From: Rhodanobacter denitrificans
Lineage (GTDB): Bacteria > Pseudomonadota > Gammaproteobacteria > Xanthomonadales > Rhodanobacteraceae
Assembly (NCBI RefSeq): GCF_000230695.2
Contig: NC_020541.1
Span: forward strand, 744,001 to 808,000
Direction of reading: 5' to 3'
DNA: 64,000 nt
The position numbers were made by a program, and so were the translations under genes. Below are positions 16,844-25,063 of the stretch, in pieces; position 1 is the first letter of the stretch, and the number at the start of each line of letters is the position of its first letter. The notes under the pieces are model-generated. The model did not search any database. It worked only from the letters and a program-made list of their open reading frames with translations, and was not told the DNA's origin.

Positions 16844-18625
16844 ATGACAACCCGGGACATCATGCGCTGGCGTACCGTCGGCCTGTTGCTGGCGATGCTG
16901 ATCATCGTCGGCCTACCGTACATCGTCACCCTGCAGGGGGCGCGCGACACCGAGCAGGCCACCGAATGGGTGGTGCGCTCGACCGAGGTGAAATCGCTGG
17001 CCTACCGGATCGCCTACGTCGTGCACGACAGCGAGGCGGCCACCTACCGGCTGCTGGCGGGCGACGTGAACGACGCCACGCGCGTGCGCGCGGCGCGGGT
17101 CGGCCAGGAAGTGCTGCCGCTGCTGCGGCAGTTGCGCCGGATGACGCGCGACAACCCCGACCAGCAGGCCCTGATGGGCTCGCTGGCCAGCAGCGTCAAC
17201 GGCCGCGTCACCCTGATGAAGCAGGCGCTGGAGCGGCTGCGGCAGGGCAATCCGGACGGCGCCCGGCAGTCGCTGCGCGACGCCGACGACCTGTTCGAGA
17301 TGAATGCGCAGATCGCCAGCTTCGTGCAGATCGAGGACAACCTGCTGCTGCAACGCCAGACCGCGGCGGCGCAGCAGTCACGCAACGGGCGCATCGTGCT
17401 CTCGGTCACCGCGCTGGCGCAGCTCCTGCTGCTGACCATCATCGTGATCACCTCCGAGCGGCAGATCGGCCGGCGCCAGCTGGCCGAGACCCGCGAGGGC
17501 CGGGCGGTGCTGCGTTCGCAGCTGATCCTCCAGGCGGTACGCGAGCCGATCGCGCTGTTCGACGAGAACCTGAACAGCCTGCTGGTGAACAACGCCTTCA
17601 GCGAGCTGTACGGCATGGATCCCCGGCAGCGTTCGATACCGCTGGTGCAGATCGGCAAAGGTGCATGGAGCGACGGCGTGCTGCTGCAGCGCCTGAACGA
17701 CGTGCTGTTGCGCGACCGTGAGCTGTGGGATCACGAACTGGTCCAGCGCACCGTCGACGGCATCGACCGGCACGTGGTGATCAACGCGCGCCGGCTGCAG
17801 CAGCAGGACGGCGGCACGCCGGCACTGCTGCTGACGGTCAGCGACGTCACCACGCGCGCGCTGGCCGAGCAGCAGGTGAACGAGCTCAACCGCCAGTTGG
17901 AAGGCAAGGTGGCGCAGATCTCCGACGTCAACCGCGAGCTGGAGGCGTTCAGCTATTCGGTGTCGCACGACCTGCGCGCGCCGCTGCGCCACATCGCCGG
18001 CTTCGCGCGCAAGCTGGAGCAGCACCTGGGCGACCGGATCGACGAGAAATCCGCTCATTACATCGAGGTGATCGCCGGTTCGGCGCAGCGCATGGCCGTG
18101 CTGATCGACGACCTGCTGGTGTTTTCGCGGCTCGGCCGCGGCGCGCTGCGGCTGCAGGCGGTGGACATGCAGTCGCTGCTCGACGAGGCGCGCGCGCTGG
18201 CCGAATCGGGCGTGTCGGGTCGGCGTATCGTGTGGGACGTCGCACCGTTGCCGATGGTGATCGGCGATGAGAACATGCTGCGCACGGTGTGGCAGAACCT
18301 GCTCGGCAATGCGGTGAAGTACACCGGGCATTGCGAGGTGGCGCGTATCGCGGTGAGCGTGCGGCAGGGCCGCAACGGCGACTACGAATTCACGGTAAGC
18401 GACAACGGCGCGGGGTTCGACATGCAGTATGCGGACAAGCTGTTCGGCGTGTTCCAGCGCCTGCACCGCGCCTCGGAATTCCCGGGCAACGGCATCGGGC
18501 TGGCCAACGTGCGACGGATCGTGGCGCGCCACGGCGGCCGCGTCTGGGCCGAGGCCGAATCTGGCCGGGGCGCCCATTTCCATTTCTCGCTGCCGGCCAC
18601 CGATGCGGCCGGCACACGCACCTGA
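16844..18625 (+). CDS. CHASE3-like membrane sensor histidine kinase with PAS domain
   Basis: The 593-residue protein has a transmembrane helix at about 12-30, a helical periplasmic region of about 160 residues resembling CHASE3, and a second transmembrane helix near 185-200. A PAS-like segment (about 225-335) and a coiled coil follow. The HisKA domain has YSVSHDLRAPLRH (phospho-acceptor His375), and the HATPase has NLLGNAVKYT, DNGAGFD and GNGIGLANVRRIV. The kinase type is that found next to Rcp1-like response regulators. The next gene, 9 bases downstream, encodes exactly such a receiver protein, so the pair should form one signalling module. The signal is unknown. The ATG at 16844 gives a short cytoplasmic leader before helix 1. 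Confidence 0.9.
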   Translation: MTTRDIMRWRTVGLLLAMLIIVGLPYIVTLQGARDTEQATEWVVRSTEVKSLAYRIAYVVHDSEAATYRLLAGDVNDATRVRAARVGQEVLPLLRQLRRMTRDNPDQQALMGSLASSVNGRVTLMKQALERLRQGNPDGARQSLRDADDLFEMNAQIASFVQIEDNLLLQRQTAAAQQSRNGRIVLSVTALAQLLLLTIIVITSERQIGRRQLAETREGRAVLRSQLILQAVREPIALFDENLNSLLVNNAFSELYGMDPRQRSIPLVQIGKGAWSDGVLLQRLNDVLLRDRELWDHELVQRTVDGIDRHVVINARRLQQQDGGTPALLLTVSDVTTRALAEQQVNELNRQLEGKVAQISDVNRELEAFSYSVSHDLRAPLRHIAGFARKLEQHLGDRIDEKSAHYIEVIAGSAQRMAVLIDDLLVFSRLGRGALRLQAVDMQSLLDEARALAESGVSGRRIVWDVAPLPMVIGDENMLRTVWQNLLGNAVKYTGHCEVARIAVSVRQGRNGDYEFTVSDNGAGFDMQYADKLFGVFQRLHRASEFPGNGIGLANVRRIVARHGGRVWAEAESGRGAHFHFSLPATDAAGTRT

Positions 18626-18634
18626 GAGCGAAGC

Positions 18635-19081
18635 ATGAACAAGAGGGACCTACGCACCATCCTGCTGGTCGAGGACAGCATGGCCGACGCCGAGATGGCG
18701 ATGGACGCGCTCGGCGAGGCGCACCTGGCCAACCCGGTGGTGCACGTGGAGGATGGCGTGGAGTGCATGGATTATCTGCACGGTCGCGGCGCGTGGTCCT
18801 CGCGTGAGCCGGGCGATCCGGCGGTGGTGCTGCTGGACATCAAGATGCCGCGCATGAGCGGGCTGGACGTGCTGACCGCGATGCGCGGCAACGACAAGTT
18901 GCGGCGGATCCCGGTGGTGATCCTGTCCTCCTCGCGCGAGGAGAGCGACCTGGCGCGCAGCTGGGATCTGGGCGCCAACGCCTACGTGATCAAGCCGGTC
19001 GACGTGGACCAGTTCTTCGACGCGGTGCGTACGCTGGGGCAGTTCTGGGCGGTGCTGAACCAGGCACCCGAGCCGGAATGA
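18635..19081 (+). CDS. Single-domain response regulator (CheY/Rcp1-like)
   Basis: The 148-residue protein is a receiver domain only. It has the acidic pair in LLVEDSMADAEM, the phospho-acceptor Asp68 in VVLLDIKMPRMSG, the Ser of VILSSSREESD and the Lys of VIKPVD. The extra loop with HGRGAW is typical of Rcp1-like regulators paired with phytochrome-type kinases. It has no output domain, so it probably relays phosphate or acts by protein contact. It is flanked by the histidine kinase (9 bases upstream) and the REC-HK-REC protein (73 bases downstream), all in one direction. Confidence 0.92.
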   Translation: MNKRDLRTILLVEDSMADAEMAMDALGEAHLANPVVHVEDGVECMDYLHGRGAWSSREPGDPAVVLLDIKMPRMSGLDVLTAMRGNDKLRRIPVVILSSSREESDLARSWDLGANAYVIKPVDVDQFFDAVRTLGQFWAVLNQAPEPE

Positions 19082-19154
19082 ACGAATGGAACGCGGCGGC
19101 CGCCCTGAACCTCCGCGGCGGGCGGCGCAAACGCACAGCGCAGCAGGGAACCCT

Positions 19155-20714
19155 ATGCCAAACGGACAAACACGGGCGATGCCGACCATCCGGGTGCTGC
19201 AGGTCGAGGACAGCCGGCTCGATGCCGAGCTGGTGCTGACCGAACTCGAGGCCGATCACCTCGCCTGCGAGGTGCGCCTGGTCGACGACGAGCCGGGCTT
19301 CCTCGCCGCGCTGGATGACTTCAGGCCGGACATTGTGCTGTCGGACCTCAGCATTCCGGGGTTTTCCGGCCAGCACGCGCTCGAGCTGCTGCGCCAGCGC
19401 GACGAGGACCTGCCGTTCATCTTCGTCTCTGCCACGCTGGGCGAGGAGGCGGCGATCGAGGCACTGCGCAACGGCGCCACCGATTACATCCTGAAGCAGA
19501 ACCCCGCGCGGCTGGCCAGTGCGGTGCGCCGCGCACTGAGCGAGGCCGAGGCGCGCCGGGCCAGCCGCCGCGCCGAGGCGGAGCTGATCCGCGCGCAGCG
19601 CTTCGAGAGCCTGGCGATGCTCGCCGGCGGCCTGAGCCACGACCTGCGCAACCTGCTGCAGCCGCTGCTGCTGGCCGGCGACAGCCTGCAGGATTACCAG
19701 GATGACCCGCGCCTGGCGCGGCTGGGCAAGCTGGTACGCGACTGCGGCAAGCGCGGCCTGGACATGGTGCACTCGATGCTGTCCTTCGCCAGCGGTGCGC
19801 GCCGCGCGGAACAGGTGCGGCTGGGCACGCTGTTCAGCGCGTTCGACCTGCTGATGCAAGGCAGCGTGCCGCACACGATGACGATGGAGCTGGCGATCGA
19901 CGATCCGGAACTGTCGTTCGACGGCAACCACACCGAGCTGCAGCAGTGCCTGCTGAACCTGTGCCTGAACGCGATCCAGGCGATGCCGGACGGCGGCCAC
20001 CTGCGCGTCGAGGCCGCGCAGACGGCGTTGCCGGCAGACTTCTTCCTGCCGGGCGAGCAGCCGCGGTCGGGCCGTTACCTGTGTATCAGCGTGGTCGATG
20101 ACGGTCCCGGCATGGAGCAGGCGGTGCTCGATCAGATATTCGAGCCGTTCTTCACCACCAAGGAAAACGGCACCGGGCTCGGCCTGCTCTCGTGCAAGCG
20201 CATCGTCGGCAGCCACGGTGGCGTGATGCGGGTGGACAGCCAGCCGGGCCGCGGCACCCGCTTCGACCTGTATTTTCCGCTGGAGCAGCGCGCCGCCGAG
20301 CGCGACCAGGACGACCGCAGCTACCTGGAAGGTGCCGCCGAGCGCGTGCTGGTGGTGGTGGAAGAGGCCGGCCAGCTGTCGTTGCTGGCCGATACGCTGG
20401 ACGCCTGGGGCTACCAGGCCCACGCCAGCCAGAGCGGTACCGCCGCGCTGCAGTGGATCGAGGCCGCCGGGCTGCCCGACCTGGTGGTGCTGGATGCGGA
20501 CATGAACCTGTTCACCGGCGCGCGCACGCTGGCGGCGCTGACCGAACAGGGCTACGGCAACGCGGTGATCCTGCTGGCGCGCCCCGGTGCGACACCGGAC
20601 CTGCACGAGCTGCCGCCGCTGGAGCATCTCTACGTGGTCGACAAGCCGGTGACCACCCAGGTACTGCTGCGCACCTTGCGCAAGGCCAGGCAGGCCGACG
20701 GCCGCGGCAGTTGA
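19155..20714 (+). CDS. Receiver-histidine kinase-receiver hybrid protein
   Basis: This 519-residue soluble protein has an N-terminal receiver (phospho-acceptor Asp64 in IVLSDLSIPG). The kinase core has GGLSHDLRNLLQP with His162 and a HATPase with NLCLNAIQAMPDGG and GTGLGLLSCKRIV. The C-terminal receiver has Asp447 in LVVLDADMN and Lys in VVDKPV. The second receiver's acidic pocket is weak (VVVEEAGQ), so it may not be phosphorylated normally. It has no membrane segment and could take phosphate from the upstream kinase/regulator pair. The ATG at 19155 is chosen because AGGGA lies about nine bases before it; the longer frame from 19086 has no such site. Confidence 0.87.
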   Translation: MPNGQTRAMPTIRVLQVEDSRLDAELVLTELEADHLACEVRLVDDEPGFLAALDDFRPDIVLSDLSIPGFSGQHALELLRQRDEDLPFIFVSATLGEEAAIEALRNGATDYILKQNPARLASAVRRALSEAEARRASRRAEAELIRAQRFESLAMLAGGLSHDLRNLLQPLLLAGDSLQDYQDDPRLARLGKLVRDCGKRGLDMVHSMLSFASGARRAEQVRLGTLFSAFDLLMQGSVPHTMTMELAIDDPELSFDGNHTELQQCLLNLCLNAIQAMPDGGHLRVEAAQTALPADFFLPGEQPRSGRYLCISVVDDGPGMEQAVLDQIFEPFFTTKENGTGLGLLSCKRIVGSHGGVMRVDSQPGRGTRFDLYFPLEQRAAERDQDDRSYLEGAAERVLVVVEEAGQLSLLADTLDAWGYQAHASQSGTAALQWIEAAGLPDLVVLDADMNLFTGARTLAALTEQGYGNAVILLARPGATPDLHELPPLEHLYVVDKPVTTQVLLRTLRKARQADGRGS

Positions 20715-20752
20715 CCGAGTCGTTTCGCGCGGCCGCTCAGGGGGCGACCTTG

Positions 20753-22081
20753 TTGACGTATTACTTCGATCTGGCCTGGCGCAGTTGCCGGCGCAGCAAG
20801 GCGCTGACCGCGCTGGTGGTGCTGCTGATGGGCTGTGGCGTGGCCACCTGCATGGTCTCCTTCGCGGTGTTCCGCGCTGCCGCGGCCGACCCGATCCCGT
20901 GGAAATCGCACCAACTGTTCGTGCCGCAGGTCGACAGCTTCGGCCCGGCGCACAACTGGCAGGGCGAGCCGCCGATCCTGCTCAGCTATACCGATGCCGT
21001 GGCCTTGCTGCACGCGCGGCAGGCGCGTCGGCAGGTGCTGATCTACGGCGGCAAATGGACGGTGCTGCCGGACGACGCACGGCAGCAGCCGTTCCCGCAG
21101 GAAGGCGATGCGGTCAGCAGCGATTTCTTCGCGATGTTCGACGCGCGCTTCCGCTACGGCGGCGGCTGGTCGGTCCATGACGACGAGCAGCGCGCGGCGG
21201 TGGTCGTCATCAGCAGCACGCTCAACCGGAAACTGTTCGGCGGCGCCGACAGCGTGGGCCGCGAGATCGAGCTGGACGCGCATGCCTATCGCATCGTCGG
21301 CGTGCTGGACGACTGGGAGCCGCGCCCGCGCTTCTTCGACGTGAGCAGCACGTGGTATCCCTTCAGCCGTCCGCGGCAGCTCTACCTGCCGTTCAGCCGT
21401 GCCATCGACCTGCAGAAAGCCACCGCCGGCCAGTTCTATTGCAGCACGAATACCGTCGATCCCGACCTGCCGAACTGGGACAGCGTGCTGCACAGCGAGT
21501 GCGCGTGGATCGCCGCATGGGTGGAACTGCCAACCCATGCCGATGTCGGCCGTTACCGCGACTGGCTGCGCAACTACGCGGCCGAGCAGCAACGCCTCGG
21601 CCGTTTCGGCTGGGCACCGAACGTGCGCCTGTCCGACGTCATGCAGTGGCTGCGCCAGGACAGCTTCAACGTGGTACCGAAGTCGTCGGCGCTGGCGCTG
21701 GTCGTTTCGGTGAGCTTCCTGCTGATCTGCCTGGTCAACGTGGTCGGCCTGATGCTGGCCCGCTTCATGCGCCGCGCGCCGGAGATCGGCGTGCGCCGCG
21801 CGCTGGGCGCGTCGCGCGGGGCGATCCGCCGCCAGTTCCTGGTCGAGGCGACGGCGATCGGGCTGGCCGGCGGTGCACTGGGGTTGCTGCTGACGGCGCT
21901 GGGCATGGCCGGCATCGGCAAGGTGTTCGAGCCGGAGATCGCCAAGCTGGCGCGGCTGGATACGTCGCTGTTGCTGCTGACCGTGCTGGTCGCGGTGGCG
22001 ACCAGCGTGATCGCCGCGCTGTATCCCACCTGGCGCGCCGCCCAGGTGCAGCCGGCCTGGCAGCTGAAGGTGAACGGATGA
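20753..22081 (+). CDS. FtsX/MacB-like ABC transporter permease (first of a pair)
   Basis: The protein of about 442 residues has one N-terminal transmembrane helix, a large periplasmic domain and three C-terminal helices. It carries the family sequences RAPEIGVRRALGASRGAIRRQFLVEA and YPTWRAAQVQPAWQLK, the MacB/FtsX permease layout. I chose TTG 20753 because a GGGGG tract lies about nine bases upstream; the frame extends much further back inside the kinase gene, and the true start is uncertain. It overlaps the second permease by ATGA. No ATPase or membrane-fusion protein gene is adjacent, although such permeases need a LolD/MacB-type ATPase. It follows the REC-HK-REC gene by under 40 bases. Confidence 0.82.
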   Translation: MTYYFDLAWRSCRRSKALTALVVLLMGCGVATCMVSFAVFRAAAADPIPWKSHQLFVPQVDSFGPAHNWQGEPPILLSYTDAVALLHARQARRQVLIYGGKWTVLPDDARQQPFPQEGDAVSSDFFAMFDARFRYGGGWSVHDDEQRAAVVVISSTLNRKLFGGADSVGREIELDAHAYRIVGVLDDWEPRPRFFDVSSTWYPFSRPRQLYLPFSRAIDLQKATAGQFYCSTNTVDPDLPNWDSVLHSECAWIAAWVELPTHADVGRYRDWLRNYAAEQQRLGRFGWAPNVRLSDVMQWLRQDSFNVVPKSSALALVVSVSFLLICLVNVVGLMLARFMRRAPEIGVRRALGASRGAIRRQFLVEATAIGLAGGALGLLLTALGMAGIGKVFEPEIAKLARLDTSLLLLTVLVAVATSVIAALYPTWRAAQVQPAWQLKVNG

Positions 22082-23343
22082 ACACGGCCATGCAGCTGCG
22101 CCCGATCCTCGCCGCGCTGCGCCGGCACAAGATGGCCACGCTGCTGATCGTGCTGCAGATCGCGCTGACCCTGGCGGTGGTCAGCAACGCGTTGTTCATC
22201 GTCAAGACGCGAGTGGTGCACCTGTCGCGCCCGAGCGGCACCGACGAGGCACACCTGCTCGCGATCAGCAACCAGTGGATCGGCCAGCCGGACGTGCCGC
22301 ACATCCATGCGCAGATGCAGGCCGACCTAGCGACCTTGCGCAAGCTGCCGGGCGTGCGCGACGCGTTTGCCAGCCAGGCCTATCCGCTGCAGGAAGGTGG
22401 CGGCGGGCTGGTGCGCATCAAGCAGCGGGTCGAGCAGAAGAAGCTGCAGCTGGCGCTGTCCTATTTTGCCGACGAGCACGCGATCGATACGTTCGGCATC
22501 GCACTGGTGGCCGGCCGCAACTTCCGCGCCGACGAGATTGGCAGCCTCGGCCCGTACGACAAGCTGGTGCCCGCGGCGATCATCATCACGCGTGACCTGG
22601 CCCGCAAGCTTTTTCCGGACGGCGCGGCCGTGGGGCAGCGCGTCTATCTCAGGGACGACGGCCCGAGCACGATCATCGGCGTGGTCGACCGGCTGCAAGG
22701 CAGTTACGCCGGCAGCAGCACGCGTTCGATCGACGAAGACACGGTGCTGCTGCCGGCACGTTACGCCAGTGCCGACGACGGGGCGGCCTATGCCGGCGGG
22801 GTGGTCTATCTGGTGCGCGCGCAGCCGGGCCGACTGGCCGCGTTGCTGCGCGCGGCGCCGGCGGCGCTGCTGGCGCAGAACCGCATGCGCCTGATCAGCC
22901 CGGAAGACGGGGTGGTCACGCTGGCGCAGGCGCGCGAGAAGGCCTATGCCACCGACCGCGGCGTGGCGATCATGATGGGCGCGATGTGCGCCTTGCTGCT
23001 GCTGGCGACGGCCGGTGGCATCGTGGGCCTGAGCAGCTTCTGGGTCGGCCAGCGGCGGCGGTCGATCGGCGTGCGCCGTGCGCTGGGTGCGACGCGCGGC
23101 GACATCCGGCGCTACTTCCAGGCCGAGAACGCGCTGCTCGTCGGCATCGGCGTGGTGCTGGGCGTGGCGCTCGGCATCGCCGCTAACCTGGCGCTGATGG
23201 CGCACTACGAATTGCCGCGGATGCCGCCGTGGCTGCTCGGTGTCGGTGCGCTGCTGCTGTGGCTGCTCGGTCAGCTGGCCGTGCTCGGCCCGGCGCGGCG
23301 CGCCGCCGCGGTGCCGCCAGTGGAGGCGACGCGCTCGGTGTGA
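22078..23343 (+). CDS. FtsX/MacB-like ABC transporter permease (second of a pair)
   Basis: The 421-residue protein repeats the layout of its neighbour. It has an N-terminal helix (MATLLIVLQIALTLAVVSNALF), a periplasmic domain of about 240 residues, and C-terminal helices with RRRSIGVRRALGATRGDIRRYFQ. The two genes overlap at ATGA, so they are translationally coupled and probably form a heterodimeric permease. MacB-like permeases act by mechanotransmission in export of peptides, lipids or antibiotics; the substrate is unknown. The ATPase must come from elsewhere in the genome. Confidence 0.87.
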   Translation: MNTAMQLRPILAALRRHKMATLLIVLQIALTLAVVSNALFIVKTRVVHLSRPSGTDEAHLLAISNQWIGQPDVPHIHAQMQADLATLRKLPGVRDAFASQAYPLQEGGGGLVRIKQRVEQKKLQLALSYFADEHAIDTFGIALVAGRNFRADEIGSLGPYDKLVPAAIIITRDLARKLFPDGAAVGQRVYLRDDGPSTIIGVVDRLQGSYAGSSTRSIDEDTVLLPARYASADDGAAYAGGVVYLVRAQPGRLAALLRAAPAALLAQNRMRLISPEDGVVTLAQAREKAYATDRGVAIMMGAMCALLLLATAGGIVGLSSFWVGQRRRSIGVRRALGATRGDIRRYFQAENALLVGIGVVLGVALGIAANLALMAHYELPRMPPWLLGVGALLLWLLGQLAVLGPARRAAAVPPVEATRSV

Positions 23344-23395
23344 TGACGTGACCTGGTTGGCCGCCGGACATGCGGTTCCAGCCAGTGCTCTTGCT

Positions 23396-23493
23396 ACTCC
23401 CCTGCAAGGTAAGGGGAGGTTGGAAGGGGGCTTCTTCCATCAAGATCAAGAGCGACCCCTCCCCAACCCTCCCCTGCAAGCAGGGGAGGGAGT
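23396..23493. repeat. Composite REP-like inverted repeat element
   Basis: The gap between the second permease and pilR holds a left half with CTCCCCTGCAAGG...AGGGGAGGTTGG and a right half with CCCAACCCTCCCCTGCAAGCAGGGGAGGG. The right half is itself a near-perfect hairpin. The two halves are inverted to each other and enclose about 30 bases. It sits between convergent stops and may act as a terminator or mRNA stabiliser. Confidence 0.6.
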
Positions 23494-23505
23494 AAAGCCG
23501 GCGGC

Positions 23506-24894
23506 TCAGTCGATGCCGAGCTTCTTCAGCTTGTAGCGCAGCGCGCGGAAGGTGATGCCGAGTTTGCGGGCGGCGGCGGTCTTGTTGTAGCGCGATTCTT
23601 CCAGCGCCTTGACGATGGCGGTGCGCTCCAGGTTGCTGATGTAGTCGTCGAGGCCGCCGTCCGCGCCGGCGGCGGCCGCGACGGGTGTCGGCGGCTGTCC
23701 CGCTGCGGCCGGCTCGTGGCTGATCCGCGCGCTGCGCTGCGGCAGCATCAGGTCGGCCGCCTCGATGGTGCTGCCGTCGCACATCGCCATCGCGCGTTCG
23801 AGGATGTTCTCCAGCTCGCGCACGTTGCCGGGGAAGTCGTACGCCTCCAGCGCCTCGCGCGCGGACGGCGACAACTGGCCCACGCTGTCGCCGCTCTTGC
23901 CGGCCAGCGCCTTGAGGATGAATGCGGACAATTGCGGCACGTCGCCGCGGCGTTCGCGCAGCGGCGGCACGCGCAGCTCGATCACGTTGATGCGATAGAA
24001 CAGGTCCTGGCGGAACTGGCCCTGTTCGACCAGCTGGCCGAGGTTCTTGTGGGTGGCGGAAAGAATGCGCACGTCGACCGGGATCTCGTCGCGGCCGCCG
24101 ATCGGGCGCACCGCTTTTTCCTGGATCGCGCGCAGCAGCTTCACCTGCATGTGCAGCGGCAGCTCGGCCACCTCGTCGAGGAACAGGGTGCCGCCCTGGG
24201 CGGCCTGGAACAGGCCTTCCTTGTCGGTGCTGGCGCCGGTGAAGCTGCCCCTGCGGTGGCCGAAGAACTCGCTTTCCATCAGCTCGGACGGGATCGCGCC
24301 GCAGTTGACCGGCACGAACGGGCCGCTGGCGCGCGGACCCTGCTCGTGGATCAGCCGGGCCACCAGCTCCTTGCCCACGCCCGATTCGCCGGCGATGTAC
24401 ACCGGCGCCTGGTTGCGCGCCAGCTTGCCGATGGTGGCGCGCACCTGCTGCATGGCGGTGGAGTCGCCGATCAGGCGGTCGCTGGAGTCGCCGGTCTTCG
24501 CCGCGGCGGCGCCGGTGCGCCGTTCCTCGGCGAGGCGCAGCGCGGTGCGCACCAGCCCGCGCAGCATCTGGATGTCGACCGGCTTGGAGACGAAGTCGAA
24601 CGCGCCGGCCTTCAGCGCGTTCACCGCGGCGTCGACGTTGCCGTAGGCGGTGATCATCGCCACCGGCATGTCGGGATGCTCCGCGGCGATCAGCTCGATG
24701 ACCTCGTGGCCGCTGCCGTCGGGCAGCCGCATGTCGGTGAAGCAAAGGTCATAACTGCGTTCGGCCAGTGCGCGGCGCGCCTCGGCGACGGTGCCGACGG
24801 CGTCGACCTGCAGGTCCATTCGCCCCAGCGTGATGGTCAGCAGTTCGCGGATGTCGCGTTCGTCATCGATGACCAAAACGGTCTGGGGGTTCAT
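23506..24894 (-). CDS. pilR: Type IV pilus sigma-54 response regulator PilR
   Basis: The 462-residue NtrC-class regulator has a receiver with Asp54 (LCFTDMRLPDGSG), an AAA+ domain with Walker A GESGVGKE (169-176) and LFLDEVAELP, and a Fis-type helix-turn-helix at the C-terminus (YNKTAAARKLGITFRALRYKLKKL). The sigma-54 contact loop reads GSFTGA (216-221) rather than GAFTGA. Identification as PilR rests on close resemblance of the receiver (VIDDERDIRELL...TLGRM) to Xanthomonas PilR and on a PilS-type kinase about 10.8 kb away next to sucC. PilR activates pilA transcription with RpoN. The 169 bases upstream must supply a promoter, or the gene is read from the sugar operon. Confidence 0.85.
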   Translation of the reverse strand: MNPQTVLVIDDERDIRELLTITLGRMDLQVDAVGTVAEARRALAERSYDLCFTDMRLPDGSGHEVIELIAAEHPDMPVAMITAYGNVDAAVNALKAGAFDFVSKPVDIQMLRGLVRTALRLAEERRTGAAAAKTGDSSDRLIGDSTAMQQVRATIGKLARNQAPVYIAGESGVGKELVARLIHEQGPRASGPFVPVNCGAIPSELMESEFFGHRRGSFTGASTDKEGLFQAAQGGTLFLDEVAELPLHMQVKLLRAIQEKAVRPIGGRDEIPVDVRILSATHKNLGQLVEQGQFRQDLFYRINVIELRVPPLRERRGDVPQLSAFILKALAGKSGDSVGQLSPSAREALEAYDFPGNVRELENILERAMAMCDGSTIEAADLMLPQRSARISHEPAAAGQPPTPVAAAAGADGGLDDYISNLERTAIVKALEESRYNKTAAARKLGITFRALRYKLKKLGID

Positions 24895-25063
24895 GGCACG
24901 GCGCGTGGCAAACGATGCGACAGAGAATACCCGGCCCCGCCCCGCGGGGCAAAGACCGCCAGCGTCGCAGGCGGTCCCCGCAACCCGTTGCGACGGCACG
25001 CGGCGGCCGCGATCCGCTCGGGCCGGCGCCGCGTCCGCGATGCCGGACGGCGCGACGGCGGTT

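Noticed and set aside
24895..25063. Searched the pilR-GH65 junction for direct repeats, att sites or integrase remnants marking the island edge
   Set aside because: None was recognisable by eye here or at the lacI-pilS junction (35653-35674), so no mobile element is claimed.
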